From an uncultured Eubacteriales bacterium (GTDB lineage Bacteria > Bacillota > Clostridia > Oscillospirales > Butyricicoccaceae), in contig CAJTUM010000004.1 of NCBI GenBank assembly GCA_910579575.1, forward strand, positions 124,001 to 188,000: a stretch of DNA of 64,000 nucleotides, given 5' to 3'. A program made the translations under genes and the position numbers. The notes under the pieces were generated by a model that saw only the letters and a program-made list of their open reading frames with translations, was not told where the DNA came from and made no database searches. Shown piece by piece: positions 24,589 through 33,415 of this stretch; the stretch's first letter is position 1, and every line of letters begins with the position of its first letter.

Positions 24589-25074
24589 TTATTGGGAACG
24601 CTTCTTGGGCCGCTGATTTCTTCGCTGCTCAGAAGCGGTAGCCCACCTGCAATTATCAGGGCAATAATCACCGTCATTGTCAATGCGGTCAATAGATAGC
24701 CCTTCGCGGTATCCACTGGAAATCGCCCACGCTTTGAATTTGTCGTAGCTTTCCAGCCATTCCTTGCAAACAGTAATGCCGCGGCCTCCCCAGTCTTTAT
24801 ACCTCTTGTTGCGAGAATTGAGGCACCGTTGTTTCATGTTTGCCCATACTTGGTACAACTTGCTCCCCGCATCACCGTGTTTCCTTCGCCGTATTCTCAC
24901 ACAACCACAACTGGTAGATTGCCCCGCTCTCAAGTGATGCCCTGAAATAGCTTTTTCTTTCCCGCAGTCACATCGGCACCACCAGCAGATATTTCCAAAC
25001 TTATCATTTTCTGCTTGTCTTATCACTGTCAATCTGCCAAACCGCTGGCCAGTCAAATCAATGGCCTTACCCAT
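24589..25074 (-). CDS. HNH-type homing endonuclease-like protein
   Basis: 161 aa from ATG 25074 (AGGCGG upstream; overlaps the previous stop). The N-terminal part has a Cys cluster CWWCRCDCG with CGCVR, and the C-terminal part has YKDWGGRGITVCKEWLESYDKFKAWA and LSIDRIDNDGDYCPDNCRWA, the pattern of HNH nucleases of phages with a DNA-binding region. Such genes often sit near terminases. Whether it is a selfish homing gene or helps packaging is open. Confidence 0.85.
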   Translation of the reverse strand: MGKAIDLTGQRFGRLTVIRQAENDKFGNICWWCRCDCGKEKAISGHHLRAGQSTSCGCVRIRRRKHGDAGSKLYQVWANMKQRCLNSRNKRYKDWGGRGITVCKEWLESYDKFKAWAISSGYREGLSIDRIDNDGDYCPDNCRWATASEQRRNQRPKKRSQ

Positions 25075-25387
25075 TCTGTACCGCCTTTTGGTCATTGACA
25101 TATCCAGAAAATGCTGCCGGGTCTTTCATAGCTTTGGTTACAGAAAAGACGAGCCTTACACCATAGAGAACGCTGGCGCATTCATTGGCCCAGTCCATCG
25201 CTCCCATAGCCTCCCACAGCTCATTGACCAGTTCTGTGGGAATTTGAGCGTCTACCCGTTCCATAATGGCATCCAGTTTGGCTTTGGCCTCTGCAATACC
25301 AGGGTATTCCTGCCATATGGCCTCCCACTCGTCCGTTTGACGGATGGCCTCCATGAGCTGATAGGCCAGTTCAAAACTGCTATTCAC
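25067..25387 (-). CDS. Hypothetical protein, first gene of the late operon
   Basis: 106 aa with GTG start 25387, mostly helical (ELAYQLMEAIRQTDEWEAIWQEYPGIAEAKAKL). It is the first gene after the promoter-like palindrome at 25408-25451. No family recognised. Confidence 0.75.
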   Translation of the reverse strand: MNSSFELAYQLMEAIRQTDEWEAIWQEYPGIAEAKAKLDAIMERVDAQIPTELVNELWEAMGAMDWANECASVLYGVRLVFSVTKAMKDPAAFSGYVNDQKAVQNG

Positions 25388-25407
25388 TTTATCAAAACCC
25401 CCTGTTG

Positions 25408-25451
25408 ATTTTAGACGGGAGGTCTGGTATAATCAAATTTACCAGACCTCC
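25408..25451 (-). promoter_or_regulatory. Late-operon promoter with 12-bp inverted repeat
   Basis: Leftward: TTGATT (25436-25431), 17-bp spacer, TAAAAT (25413-25408). A perfect 12-bp inverted repeat GGAGGTCTGGTA at 25418-25429 and 25440-25451 lies across the spacer and -35 region, as an operator or activator site would. The plus strand also offers TTGATT (25405-25410), 17-bp spacer, TATAAT (25428-25433), so transcription could leave both ways. Confidence 0.6.
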
Positions 25452-25504
25452 GGGTCTTGGTGCATAAGACAATCGGGGTTTGCTTTCCACGGCTCCCGGT
25501 TGTC

Positions 25505-25678
25505 TTATTTTTTTAGGTCGTTCTCCAACTTAGCAATCCCCCGCCGGATGGCCTCTGCTCTTGAAACCTTTTCCTGTTCGGTGTATTCCTGCAAAATGGT
25601 TTCGCTCTTAGAATCAAGCCGAATGTGAATAGGTTTCCCTTTGGGGTTGTCGGTTGGGCGGCCTATGCGCGAAGGCAT
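25505..25678 (-). CDS. Ribbon-helix-helix (CopG/Arc-like) regulator
   Basis: 57 aa from ATG 25678 with GAGGTG six bases upstream. PIHIRLDSKSETILQEYTEQEKVSRAEAIRRGI is the beta-strand plus two-helix RHH fold. It has its own promoter and sits between early and late operons. It could bind the 12-bp palindrome just downstream; that link is inference. Confidence 0.85.
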   Translation of the reverse strand: MPSRIGRPTDNPKGKPIHIRLDSKSETILQEYTEQEKVSRAEAIRRGIAKLENDLKK

Positions 25679-25709
25679 TTCCATCACCTCACTTTTGTAG
25701 CCCGTAATT

Positions 25710-25738
25710 ATATTATCATATTGGACTACAAAAGTCAA
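25710..25738 (-). promoter_or_regulatory. Promoter of the RHH gene
   Basis: Minus strand TTGACT (25738-25733), 17-bp spacer, TAATAT (25715-25710). GTAGTCC in the spacer and GGGCTAC after the -10 form an imperfect inverted repeat, consistent with autoregulation. Confidence 0.65.
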
Positions 25739-25864
25739 GGGGTTTTCAAGCAACTACCGAGTGCCCTCCAAAATGCGGAGAGCACCCGGTCTTAACCCTG
25801 CTATGGATTATATTATTATAGCACTTTGATCTCAAAAAATCTTCTCATTTTTTTATCATCTTTT

Positions 25865-26305
25865 TTACTCGGTTTCGGTAACCCCATAGAGGGCGATGGT
25901 GAACCGCCGAAGGGCGCTGTCCCGCTTGCGGTAAACCGTAGCCTGCTCCACGTTCAGCCGTTCACACAGCTCCCCGACGTTGCCCTTTGCCCGGTGGATG
26001 TAGAAGCGGTCCAGAACCAAACGCTCCTCGTCGTCCAGCACCGCCAGGGCCTTGTCGACCTGGGCCACCCACAGCCGGGCCTCCCTCAGTCGCCGCTTCA
26101 ATTCGTCCCGGTGGACGATGTTGGACAGCATGGAGTCCTCCCGCGTATTGCCGCCCCCGGACACAGGGGTGCCGTCGGTGGTGGCGCTTCGGATACCGGC
26201 ATAAGCCGACTCCAGGCGCTTGATCTCCTTGGGGATGTTCTCCAGGGCTTCCCGGTGGGCCTCGTAGTTTTTCAGCTTGTCGATTGCCTCGCGTTTCCAG
26301 TTCAT
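25865..26305 (-). CDS. ArpU/RinA-like late transcription activator
   Basis: 146 aa from ATG 26305, with GGAGG upstream. The C-terminal half has LAVLDDEERLVLDRFYIHRAKGNVGELCERLNVEQATVYRKRDSALRRF, a sigma-70 region 4-like helix-turn-helix as in ArpU/RinA/DUF1492 regulators. It is the last gene of the early operon, just before the late operon, the usual place for a late switch. Early read-through would make it and so turn on packaging and tail genes. Confidence 0.87.
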   Translation of the reverse strand: MNWKREAIDKLKNYEAHREALENIPKEIKRLESAYAGIRSATTDGTPVSGGGNTREDSMLSNIVHRDELKRRLREARLWVAQVDKALAVLDDEERLVLDRFYIHRAKGNVGELCERLNVEQATVYRKRDSALRRFTIALYGVTETE

Positions 26306-26318
26306 TGTGGACCTCCTC

Positions 26319-26684
26319 TCAGTCGTCCAGACCCTTCCAGCGCGGTTCACAGGCGTCCGCCGTACCCATCAGGCACTTGTTTTTACAGACCGTGCAGGCG
26401 TCGCCGTCGGCCATGACGAAATGTAGATCGTGGATAGCCTGGTCCAGCTTGGAGGCCAGAACCTTCTCCTGCTCCAGCCCCGCCGCCACCAGGCCCAGGT
26501 CACCCTCCGCCTGCTCGGCCCGGCTGGAAAGGGCCTCGTTTTCCATCTTCAGCCGGGCCAGCGCCGCCTCCAGCTCCCGCCGGTGCTGCCGCTCGGCCTC
26601 TACCTGAACCGTCAACCGGGCGTTCTCCCGTACCAGCTCCTCCGTGTAGACCTGGTCACCGTTCAAAATCACTGTTGCGCTCAT
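26319..26684 (-). CDS. Coiled-coil protein with C-terminal Cys cluster
   Basis: 121 aa from ATG 26684. Residues 15-90 are a strong coiled coil (VRENARLTVQVEAERQHRRE). The end has CTVCKNKCLMGTADACEPRW, a four-Cys cluster. The start context TTGACTATG after AGGAGG is the same as in the next gene upstream. Function unknown. Confidence 0.78.
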   Translation of the reverse strand: MSATVILNGDQVYTEELVRENARLTVQVEAERQHRRELEAALARLKMENEALSSRAEQAEGDLGLVAAGLEQEKVLASKLDQAIHDLHFVMADGDACTVCKNKCLMGTADACEPRWKGLDD

Positions 26685-26686
26685 AG

Positions 26687-26899
26687 TCAAACCCTCCTTG
26701 CCTCTTTAGCCGCTTTCTTCGCCCAGATCACACCGGGGTCCTTATCGGTCAAGACCCGCCCGCTGGCGCATTGGACACACTTGATCCGCCACTTGGGCTG
26801 GCCGGGGGAAGCGCCCCGGACCCTCTCAAAATGCCCATAGCCCGGTTCTATCCACTTCCCGCAGCAGTAGCAACGGCCTGGGTATTTGTTCCTTGCCAT
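26687..26899 (-). CDS. Small zinc-ribbon protein
   Basis: 70 aa from ATG 26899, GGAGG upstream. Two Cys pairs, CYCCG near residue 10 and IKCVQCASG near residue 40, form a probable zinc ribbon. It follows the SNF2 helicase gene with a small overlap in the leader. A role in early DNA metabolism is likely by position only. Confidence 0.78.
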   Translation of the reverse strand: MARNKYPGRCYCCGKWIEPGYGHFERVRGASPGQPKWRIKCVQCASGRVLTDKDPGVIWAKKAAKEARRV

Positions 26900-26901
26900 A
26901 G

Positions 26902-28272
26902 TCAAACCTCCATATCCCTGTATTTTTTCAGCCTGGCCCGGATAGCGGCCATCATGGCGTTTTGTCCGTCGGCCTTTTCCCGCAGAGCTGCCATAGCGTC
27001 CTGCTCCACGGTTCCCTCAGCCACCAGGTAGATCACGCTGGTGGTGGCAGACCGCTGCCCCTGCCGGTGCAGGCGGTCATTGAATTGCTCGTCAAGCTCC
27101 AGGTCGTACATGGGGCCATACCAAACGACGATGTGCCCGCCGTCCTGGAGGTTCAGCCCATGCCCGACCCCGGCAGGGTGGGCCACCAGCAGCGGTATCT
27201 CCCCACGGTTCCAGGCCGCTATGGTGTCGCTGTTCTTCAGCTGCACCGCCTGGGGGAACCGGGCCATGATGCGGTCCCGCTCATGCTGGTATCGGTAGGC
27301 CACCAATACCGGCTCCCCGGCGGCCTCCTCCAGAACATCCTCCAGGACGTCCAGCTTGTCGGTATGAAGCTCATGGGCGACGTGGTCCTCGTCGTAGACG
27401 GCCCCGCCCGCGATCTGCAACAGCTTTCCGTTTACCGCCGCCGCACTCCCGGCGTCTATGACGTCCTCGGCCAGCTCCAGAAGGGCGTCCCTCTCCATGC
27501 TCTCGTATAGGGCACGGGCCTCCGGGGACAGGACCACCGGCCTCACGGTTTCCACCAGCTCCGGCATCTTCACGTTGCCCTTTGTTTCCAGGCTGACGCA
27601 AATATCGGAGATCAGGCTGTAAACCTGGTCCTCCGCCCCCGGCCTGGGCTTCCACTCATAAATCACATATCCATTCTGGCGGCCAGGGGTGAAGTATTGA
27701 TTGCGGTATGCGGTGAATGTCCGGCCCAGCCGTTCCCCCTGATCCAGTAAGTACACCTGCGCCCAGAGGTCCAACAGGCTCCGGGGGCGGGGGGTGCCGG
27801 TCAGGCCCCACAGGTGCTTGATCAGGGGCCGCACTTTCCGCAGGGCCTTGAAGCGTTGGGAGCTGGGGTTTCGGAAGCTGGACAGCTCGTCAACAATCAC
27901 CAGGTCAAAGGGCCATTTCAGGCCGTAATACTTCACCAGCCACGCCACGTTCTCCCGGTTGATGCAATAGACGTCGGCGCTCCGGGCCAGGGCCGCCCGC
28001 CGCTGTTGTGCGGTCCCCAGGACCTTGCTGATCCGCAGATGGCGGAGGTGGTCCCACTTCTCGCTTTCCCGGCTCCAAGTGTCCTCCGCCACCCGCAGCG
28101 GTGCGATTACCAGGACCTTGGACACCTCGAAGCTGTCATACAATAGCCGGTCCGCCACTGTCAGGGCCACGGACGTTTTCCCCATGCCCGGCTTCAAAAA
28201 CAGCCCGGCGGCGGGGTGGGCCAGGAGGTAGTCAATACAAAACTGCTGGTATTCGTGGGGGGTGTACTTCAT
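26902..28272 (-). CDS. SNF2-family DEAD/DEAH helicase
   Basis: 456 aa. Motif I GLFLKPGMGKTSVAL, motif II VIVDELSSF, motif III LTGTPRPRS, and the C-terminal motif VI DRLHRQGQRSATT. This is the compact phage SNF2-related helicase found beside VRR-NUC nucleases. It likely works in replication or recombination. It overlaps the VRR-NUC gene by 4 bases. Confidence 0.93.
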   Translation of the reverse strand: MKYTPHEYQQFCIDYLLAHPAAGLFLKPGMGKTSVALTVADRLLYDSFEVSKVLVIAPLRVAEDTWSRESEKWDHLRHLRISKVLGTAQQRRAALARSADVYCINRENVAWLVKYYGLKWPFDLVIVDELSSFRNPSSQRFKALRKVRPLIKHLWGLTGTPRPRSLLDLWAQVYLLDQGERLGRTFTAYRNQYFTPGRQNGYVIYEWKPRPGAEDQVYSLISDICVSLETKGNVKMPELVETVRPVVLSPEARALYESMERDALLELAEDVIDAGSAAAVNGKLLQIAGGAVYDEDHVAHELHTDKLDVLEDVLEEAAGEPVLVAYRYQHERDRIMARFPQAVQLKNSDTIAAWNRGEIPLLVAHPAGVGHGLNLQDGGHIVVWYGPMYDLELDEQFNDRLHRQGQRSATTSVIYLVAEGTVEQDAMAALREKADGQNAMMAAIRARLKKYRDMEV

Positions 28273-28556
28273 GTCCGGCCCTCCCCGCTGATGGCGGCCA
28301 TCATGGCATCGACGGCAGGCTTGCTATCCGGCACAAAGACACGGAAGCCCAAAGCCCGAAGCCGCCCATGCACATAACGCTGCCTCCGCTTCGGGGTCTT
28401 GCCGAGGTCCTTTGTTTCCGCAAAGTAGACCCTGGCCCCCGGAAGGAGTATCAGCCGGTCCGGCACCCCGGTCCACCCAGGGCACACCAGTTTCAAGGCG
28501 AGGCCGCCTGCCGCTTTTACTCTGTCGCGGAGATATGCTTCCACTGTTTTTTCCAT
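28269..28556 (-). CDS. VRR-NUC domain nuclease
   Basis: 95 aa from ATG 28556 with AGGA four bases before it; the frame to 28637 is not supported. The domain has the GVPDRLILLPGARVYFAETKD nuclease core (D...E-x-K) and an FVPDSKPAVDAM end. VRR-NUC proteins are PD-(D/E)XK-fold structure-specific nucleases and commonly pair with SNF2 helicases in phages. Confidence 0.9.
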   Translation of the reverse strand: MEKTVEAYLRDRVKAAGGLALKLVCPGWTGVPDRLILLPGARVYFAETKDLGKTPKRRQRYVHGRLRALGFRVFVPDSKPAVDAMMAAISGEGRT

Positions 28557-28594
28557 AGGTCCTCCAAATTCACAAACGCTTGGGATTTTGGCCA

Positions 28595-28846
28595 GGTTGC
28601 CGGTTGCCGCCTCTCGCGCGCGTATATGCTGGCGCATTAAGCGGGCAATACGCGCTTTTTTCTCTTTAATCCCTTTAATTTCAGTTTCATTTAGGATTTA
28701 CGGCAACCACGGCAACCGCCCCCGGTATTCCCTGACAGCTCAATGGTTTATCCCGGTTGCCGGTATCGGCAACATAGCGGCAACCACGGCAACCAAAACG
28801 GGGCCTTCCGGTTGCCGTACTATGGAGAACGGCAACCACGGCAACC
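28595..28846. repeat. Iteron cluster, candidate phage replication origin
   Basis: Ten exact copies of GGCAACC in 252 bp: direct at 28702, 28711, 28779, 28788, 28831 and 28840; inverted at 28595, 28602, 28755 and 28810; one near copy at 28768. Three pairs are spaced exactly 9 bp as CGGCAACCACGGCAACC. An AT-rich stretch lies between (28657-28700). No gene fits in 28557-28860. It lies between the primase/helicase and VRR-NUC genes, the kind of place where iteron origins occur. Confidence 0.6.
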
Positions 28847-28860
28847 GGGATAAATCGGCT

Positions 28861-31260
28861 TTACTCGGTCATGCGCTCAAAGCACCTCTGCACCCCGTAG
28901 GGGCCGCATTTCTGCTTTTTGGCAACCTCCCGCCAGCCGGGCATATTCCGCATGATAGCCCGTAGCTGGTCCCCACGCTGGCGGTCCAGTCGGCTGGTAT
29001 CCTCTTGAAAAAGCTCGTTCCAAATCTCCGCAATACAAACCCGGTTCCGCCGGATCACACCCTGCCCGGCGGCCAGTTCATCACAAAGCCAGAGCTGCCG
29101 GGCGGCCTTGTCCTTCTTCTCCCAGTCCTCCGGCAAGGGCCGGTCCAGGAACTCCGCCACCTCCCCGGCCCGTGGGTCGTCCTCGGTGAAATTCTGCTGT
29201 TGCTCCAGAGCGTAGTCCGCCAGCTCCGGCGGCAGAATCAGGGCCTCCCCGACCTGGTACATGGTGACAGCCTCGGCCCACAGCTGGTCAATGACGGGCT
29301 GGGTCAGGTCGCCCCATACGGTTTTAACCGGGGCCTGCTCCCCCAGGCGCACAGGCCAGAAGCGCCGGTTGCCGGTATCGTCCCGGAGAAAAGCGGTGCT
29401 GTTGGTGGTGCCGATGAACACGCACTGGCGGGGGTGGTCCTCCACCCGGCGGCCATAGGCGGCCCGGTAGCTGTCCACCTGCTTGCTGATGAAGTTCTTG
29501 ATGGTCTCGATCTCTATCTTCCGCATAGCGGCCAGCTCGCCCAGCTCAATCAGCCAGTAGCCCTGGAGGCCCTCATACGCCTCCTTGGTGCCGATCCCGG
29601 CCAGGCTGTCCGTATACCAGCCGTTGGCCATCTTCGCCACAAGGGTGCTTTTTCCGCGCCCCTGGGGGCCTGCCAGCACCAGCACATAGTCGAATTTGCA
29701 TCCCGGCTCAAAGACACGGGCCACCGCCGCCATGAATGTTTTCCGGGTCACAGCGCGGGTGTAGGGGGTATCCTCCGCCCCCAGGTAGTCCACGAGCAGC
29801 GTATCCAGGCGGGGAGTCCCGTCCCAGGATAGCCCCTCCAAATAGTCCCGAATGGGGTGGATTGCGTTGGTCTTGGCGGTGCGGATCATGCCGTCCATGA
29901 TTTTCTCTTTTCCGGTCAGCTTGTAGTATTTCTCCAAATACCAGCGCAGGGCGCTGTCGTCGGCGTCGTTCCACGTGCTGCCGTTGACATGGTCGGCCAC
30001 CTCACGCCAGGGGAGGTCCCGCAGCGCCACCGGGCGCACCTTCAGGTCGTTGTAGGCGATGGCCCCTTTTAACAGGGGGTCATGGCATAGGATGATAAAA
30101 GCGTTGTCAATGGTGGAGAGGACCTTGCCCTTGCGGTCTACCTCCAGGCCGTCCTCCCAGTGTTCGTCGTCCTCGTCGCCGGGGTGGTCAAAGTCGGCCT
30201 TTGCCCGGTCCAGGCGTTCCCGGTTCAGCAGCCGCTTCACCTCCACATCCCCCGCCGCCAGGTCCTGCATAGACAGGAATGAGGGGCGGCGGGACATGGG
30301 GGTATCCGGGGCGGCGTCCTCGTCCTGGTCCCCATAGAGGTGGACCCGGACCAGGTCAAAGGCGTTACACAGCTTCCCGGAGGCCGGGTCGGTGGCGTGG
30401 TTGGAGTAGGCAAACACGCCACCGTCGTACAGCACCAGCCCCGCCGCCGTGGACCCCTTGACGTAGGTGTAGCGGTCCGGCAGGGCGCAGGCGGTATAGA
30501 CGTCGGGCAGGAACTTTTCAATAGCGGCGTCGATGTCGTAGCACCGGCAGAACGCCCCCACGATCCCCGGCTTCTCCAGGGGGTTGCCCTGCTTCTTGGC
30601 CTCACGGCTCCGGGCGGCGTTGACACGGGAGGACGTGGGCCAATAGGACGTGTCCCGCCAGTCGGGGTATTGGGCCAGAACCTTGTCCGGGTCCAGCCAG
30701 GGGGCGTCCCGGTATTCAGGCTTGAACTCCCCATTGGCCGCCGTGCTGGGGTAGTACATGATCCGGGTGGCCTGGTAGGTGGTATCGTCGAAAAGGTCAA
30801 TGCCCAGGTCCCCAGCCACCCGGCGGCCCAGGGCCTCGTATTCCTCCACCGACACAGGCCGGGCCAGGGGGATCACGAACCGCAGGCGGGGCTTCTCCGG
30901 GGTGTGCTTGTGGGTGGGGTAGACCGCCACGGCGCAACCGTACACCAGGTCAAAGGCGTCCAGCATATCAGACTGGGCGAAGTCGGCGTCGAGGGTGAGC
31001 AGGGTGCGGTGTTCCACGCACCCCGTCTTGCGCCTGCCCTCTTTCAGCCAGCCGCCAACATAGGCCCCCACGTCCTTGATGCGGTCCTGTTCCTCCTTGC
31101 CCATCTTGAAATATTCCTGGATGGTCTCTTTGGTGGTGGTAGTCCGCAGCAGGGAGGGAAGGAACTCGGACCAAGACAGCGCCTTGTTTTTCCCGGTCTT
31201 GGCCATCCGGGAGCTGAAGGTGGAGATGTGAATTTCTCCGTCATAGCGAAGGCTTATCAT
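28861..31260 (-). CDS. VapE-type primase/helicase
   Basis: 799 aa from ATG 31260, AGGGGA upstream. The N-terminal half has primase-like features (TLLTLDADFAQSDMLD, PRLRFVIPLARPVS). The C-terminal half is the virulence-associated E family ATPase: LVLAGPQGRGKSTLVAKM Walker A, WLIELGELAAMRK Walker B, and FIGTTNSTAFLRDDTGNRRFWPV. It initiates phage DNA replication, presumably at the iterons just downstream. Confidence 0.93.
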   Translation of the reverse strand: MISLRYDGEIHISTFSSRMAKTGKNKALSWSEFLPSLLRTTTTKETIQEYFKMGKEEQDRIKDVGAYVGGWLKEGRRKTGCVEHRTLLTLDADFAQSDMLDAFDLVYGCAVAVYPTHKHTPEKPRLRFVIPLARPVSVEEYEALGRRVAGDLGIDLFDDTTYQATRIMYYPSTAANGEFKPEYRDAPWLDPDKVLAQYPDWRDTSYWPTSSRVNAARSREAKKQGNPLEKPGIVGAFCRCYDIDAAIEKFLPDVYTACALPDRYTYVKGSTAAGLVLYDGGVFAYSNHATDPASGKLCNAFDLVRVHLYGDQDEDAAPDTPMSRRPSFLSMQDLAAGDVEVKRLLNRERLDRAKADFDHPGDEDDEHWEDGLEVDRKGKVLSTIDNAFIILCHDPLLKGAIAYNDLKVRPVALRDLPWREVADHVNGSTWNDADDSALRWYLEKYYKLTGKEKIMDGMIRTAKTNAIHPIRDYLEGLSWDGTPRLDTLLVDYLGAEDTPYTRAVTRKTFMAAVARVFEPGCKFDYVLVLAGPQGRGKSTLVAKMANGWYTDSLAGIGTKEAYEGLQGYWLIELGELAAMRKIEIETIKNFISKQVDSYRAAYGRRVEDHPRQCVFIGTTNSTAFLRDDTGNRRFWPVRLGEQAPVKTVWGDLTQPVIDQLWAEAVTMYQVGEALILPPELADYALEQQQNFTEDDPRAGEVAEFLDRPLPEDWEKKDKAARQLWLCDELAAGQGVIRRNRVCIAEIWNELFQEDTSRLDRQRGDQLRAIMRNMPGWREVAKKQKCGPYGVQRCFERMTE

Positions 31261-31367
31261 GGGGTCCCCTCCCTCCAAAAAGTAAATACTTGAAAATATA
31301 GAAAAGCTGTGTCAGGTATGGGTGCTTTTGCATATACCCTCTATTTTTCATCCGCCTGCACCCCTCC

Positions 31368-33347
31368 TTAGTCCTTCATGTAGAAGCCGGCCTCGAAGCC
31401 AGCCGCCCGCAGGGGCAGCCCCGGTGCCCAGGCCAGGGGGCGGCCCATGATTTCCTGCATCTCCGCCAGGGACCCCGTACCCTCCGGCATATCGGCTATG
31501 ACCTCGTCGTGGACATGGAACACAATCCGATACCCAGCGGCCTCCAGGGCGGTCATGGCGTCCCTCAGACAGTCCCTCGCGGTGGCCTGGGTGATGTTCT
31601 CCACCAGCTTGCCGCCGTAGGATTTCTGGCGGCAATACTGCCGGTTCTGGCCCACGCCCATATAGGTGAGGCCCAGCTTGTCAAACTTCGGTTCTGGCCG
31701 CAGTTCCGGCTTGTAGTAGGCCAACCGCCGCCCGGAAGGCAGGGTAATGAAAAGGTAGTCGGCCTCGCGTTCAAACCGTATGCCGTGGGCCAGGGTGCTG
31801 GGGCGGCCCTGCACGGCGTTGATCGCCGCCTCCTCCACCGCGTACCAAAAGTGGACGATGTTCTGATTGGCCTTGCGCCACCGCTTCACGATGCCCGGCA
31901 GCTCGTCCTCCGGGATGCCGGATTTCAAAGCGCCCATCTGAATCAGCGCCCCGGTGCTGCCCTGGTAGCCGCAGGCCAACGTGGCCACCTTGCCCTTGGA
32001 GCGCAGATCGGCACGAGCGCCGCCCTTCTTGATTTGGTCCTTGGGCACATGGAACATCATGGAGGCGGTGGCCTCGTAGATCAGGCCGTCCCCATAGAAC
32101 TCCTGGAGAACCCAGTCCTCGCCCGCCAGCCAGGCCAGCACCCGCGCTTCAATGGCCGAGTAGTCGGCTATGATGAACCGGCAGCCCTCCGAGGGGATGA
32201 ACGCGGTCCGTATCAGCTGGGACAGGACGAAGGGCGGGGAACCGTAGGCCAGCTCCAGCAGGTCAAACTCGCCGTTTTTGACAAGTTCGCGGGCGGTAGA
32301 TAGGTCATTGAGCTTATTTTGGGGCAAATTTTGAACTTGAACCAGCCGCCCGGCCCAGCGCCCGGTCCGGCCAGCGCCGTAAAATTGCAGAAGATTGTGG
32401 ACCCGGCCATCCTGGCAGCGGCCCCGCTCCATGGCCTCGTACTTCTTCACGCTGGTTTTGCCCAGCTCTTGCCGGAGCTGCAGCACCCGCCGGGTGGTAT
32501 CGTCCGGGGCCGCCTCCAACAGCGGGGGGATGGCGTTCTTGTCCAGGCTGTCGGTCACCAGGCCCCGGCCCGCCAGCCACCCCTTTAACTGGGCGTCGCT
32601 GTTGGGGTTTCCCAGGGCGGTCAGCTGGCGGGCCTCGGCCATCAGCCGGGCGGAGTATTGACCGTCCAGCTCCAGGGCCTTGTCCAGCAGCCCGGCGTCC
32701 AGTCGCACACCCCGGTCATTGATGCGCTGATCCAGCTCCCAGGCGGCAAGCTCCGCCGGGGGCCTGGGCCAGCGGGCCAGGCGGTCCCGGATGTCGGTCT
32801 CTACGTCCACGTCCCGCACGTTGTACTTGCGGAACCGCTCCCACTTGTCGGGGGCGTCCTTGGGGTAGTGCCGGGTGCCGTCCTTGGCGGGCTTGCAGAA
32901 GTAGCGGATCAGCTCCGCCCCCTCGGTGAGCTTCTGCTTTTCCAGCCCCAGGGCAGCCCCCACCTGGGCCAGCGTACCGGGCAGCCCCAGGGTGGCCGCC
33001 TGGACCATCGTACAGCGCCACTGCTCTGGGGGCATAGGCCGGGCAAAGTACCGGGCCAGACAGGTGCGCTCGAAGGAGGCGTTGTAGGCGGTCTTGACTA
33101 CCTCCGGGCTGGTGAGCAGGCACAGAAACTCGTCCAGGTCACCCGCCGGGAGGTCAGAGAGGACCGGCGGCAAAAGCGTGGGGTCCGCATCCTCGCTGTC
33201 GGCCAGGTCGATGATCCGGGTGGGCTGGTCGTCTACCCGATAGCTAATCAGCAGTATGGTGAAGTCAGGGGCTTCGGTGTAGGGCCGAACCCCGGCTTTT
33301 TGTAGGTCCACGCTGGAATAGGTTTCTATGTCCACTCCCATAATCAT
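31368..33347 (-). CDS. Family A DNA polymerase
   Basis: 659 aa from ATG 33347; the frame to 33419 adds an unlikely Gly/Arg leader. The N-terminal 3'-5' exonuclease starts with GVDIETYSSVDL and has NASFERTCLARYF. Polymerase motifs are CRFIIADYSAIEARVLAWLAG (motif A), KGKVATLACGYQGSTGALI (motif B region) and FHVHDEVIADMP (motif C HDE). This replicative phage enzyme lacks the 5' nuclease domain. GGGGGA precedes the start. Confidence 0.95.
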   Translation of the reverse strand: MIMGVDIETYSSVDLQKAGVRPYTEAPDFTILLISYRVDDQPTRIIDLADSEDADPTLLPPVLSDLPAGDLDEFLCLLTSPEVVKTAYNASFERTCLARYFARPMPPEQWRCTMVQAATLGLPGTLAQVGAALGLEKQKLTEGAELIRYFCKPAKDGTRHYPKDAPDKWERFRKYNVRDVDVETDIRDRLARWPRPPAELAAWELDQRINDRGVRLDAGLLDKALELDGQYSARLMAEARQLTALGNPNSDAQLKGWLAGRGLVTDSLDKNAIPPLLEAAPDDTTRRVLQLRQELGKTSVKKYEAMERGRCQDGRVHNLLQFYGAGRTGRWAGRLVQVQNLPQNKLNDLSTARELVKNGEFDLLELAYGSPPFVLSQLIRTAFIPSEGCRFIIADYSAIEARVLAWLAGEDWVLQEFYGDGLIYEATASMMFHVPKDQIKKGGARADLRSKGKVATLACGYQGSTGALIQMGALKSGIPEDELPGIVKRWRKANQNIVHFWYAVEEAAINAVQGRPSTLAHGIRFEREADYLFITLPSGRRLAYYKPELRPEPKFDKLGLTYMGVGQNRQYCRQKSYGGKLVENITQATARDCLRDAMTALEAAGYRIVFHVHDEVIADMPEGTGSLAEMQEIMGRPLAWAPGLPLRAAGFEAGFYMKD

Positions 33348-33415
33348 GTTGTTTTCCCCCTTTCGTGGACCACGGCCCCCGCCGCCGGATGGACAGCGGG
33401 GGCCGCCTTTCGTTT

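Noticed and set aside
28595..28846. CRISPR-like array of short repeats
   Set aside because: Units are 7-9 bp with no constant spacers, in both orientations. No cas genes. Better read as iterons.
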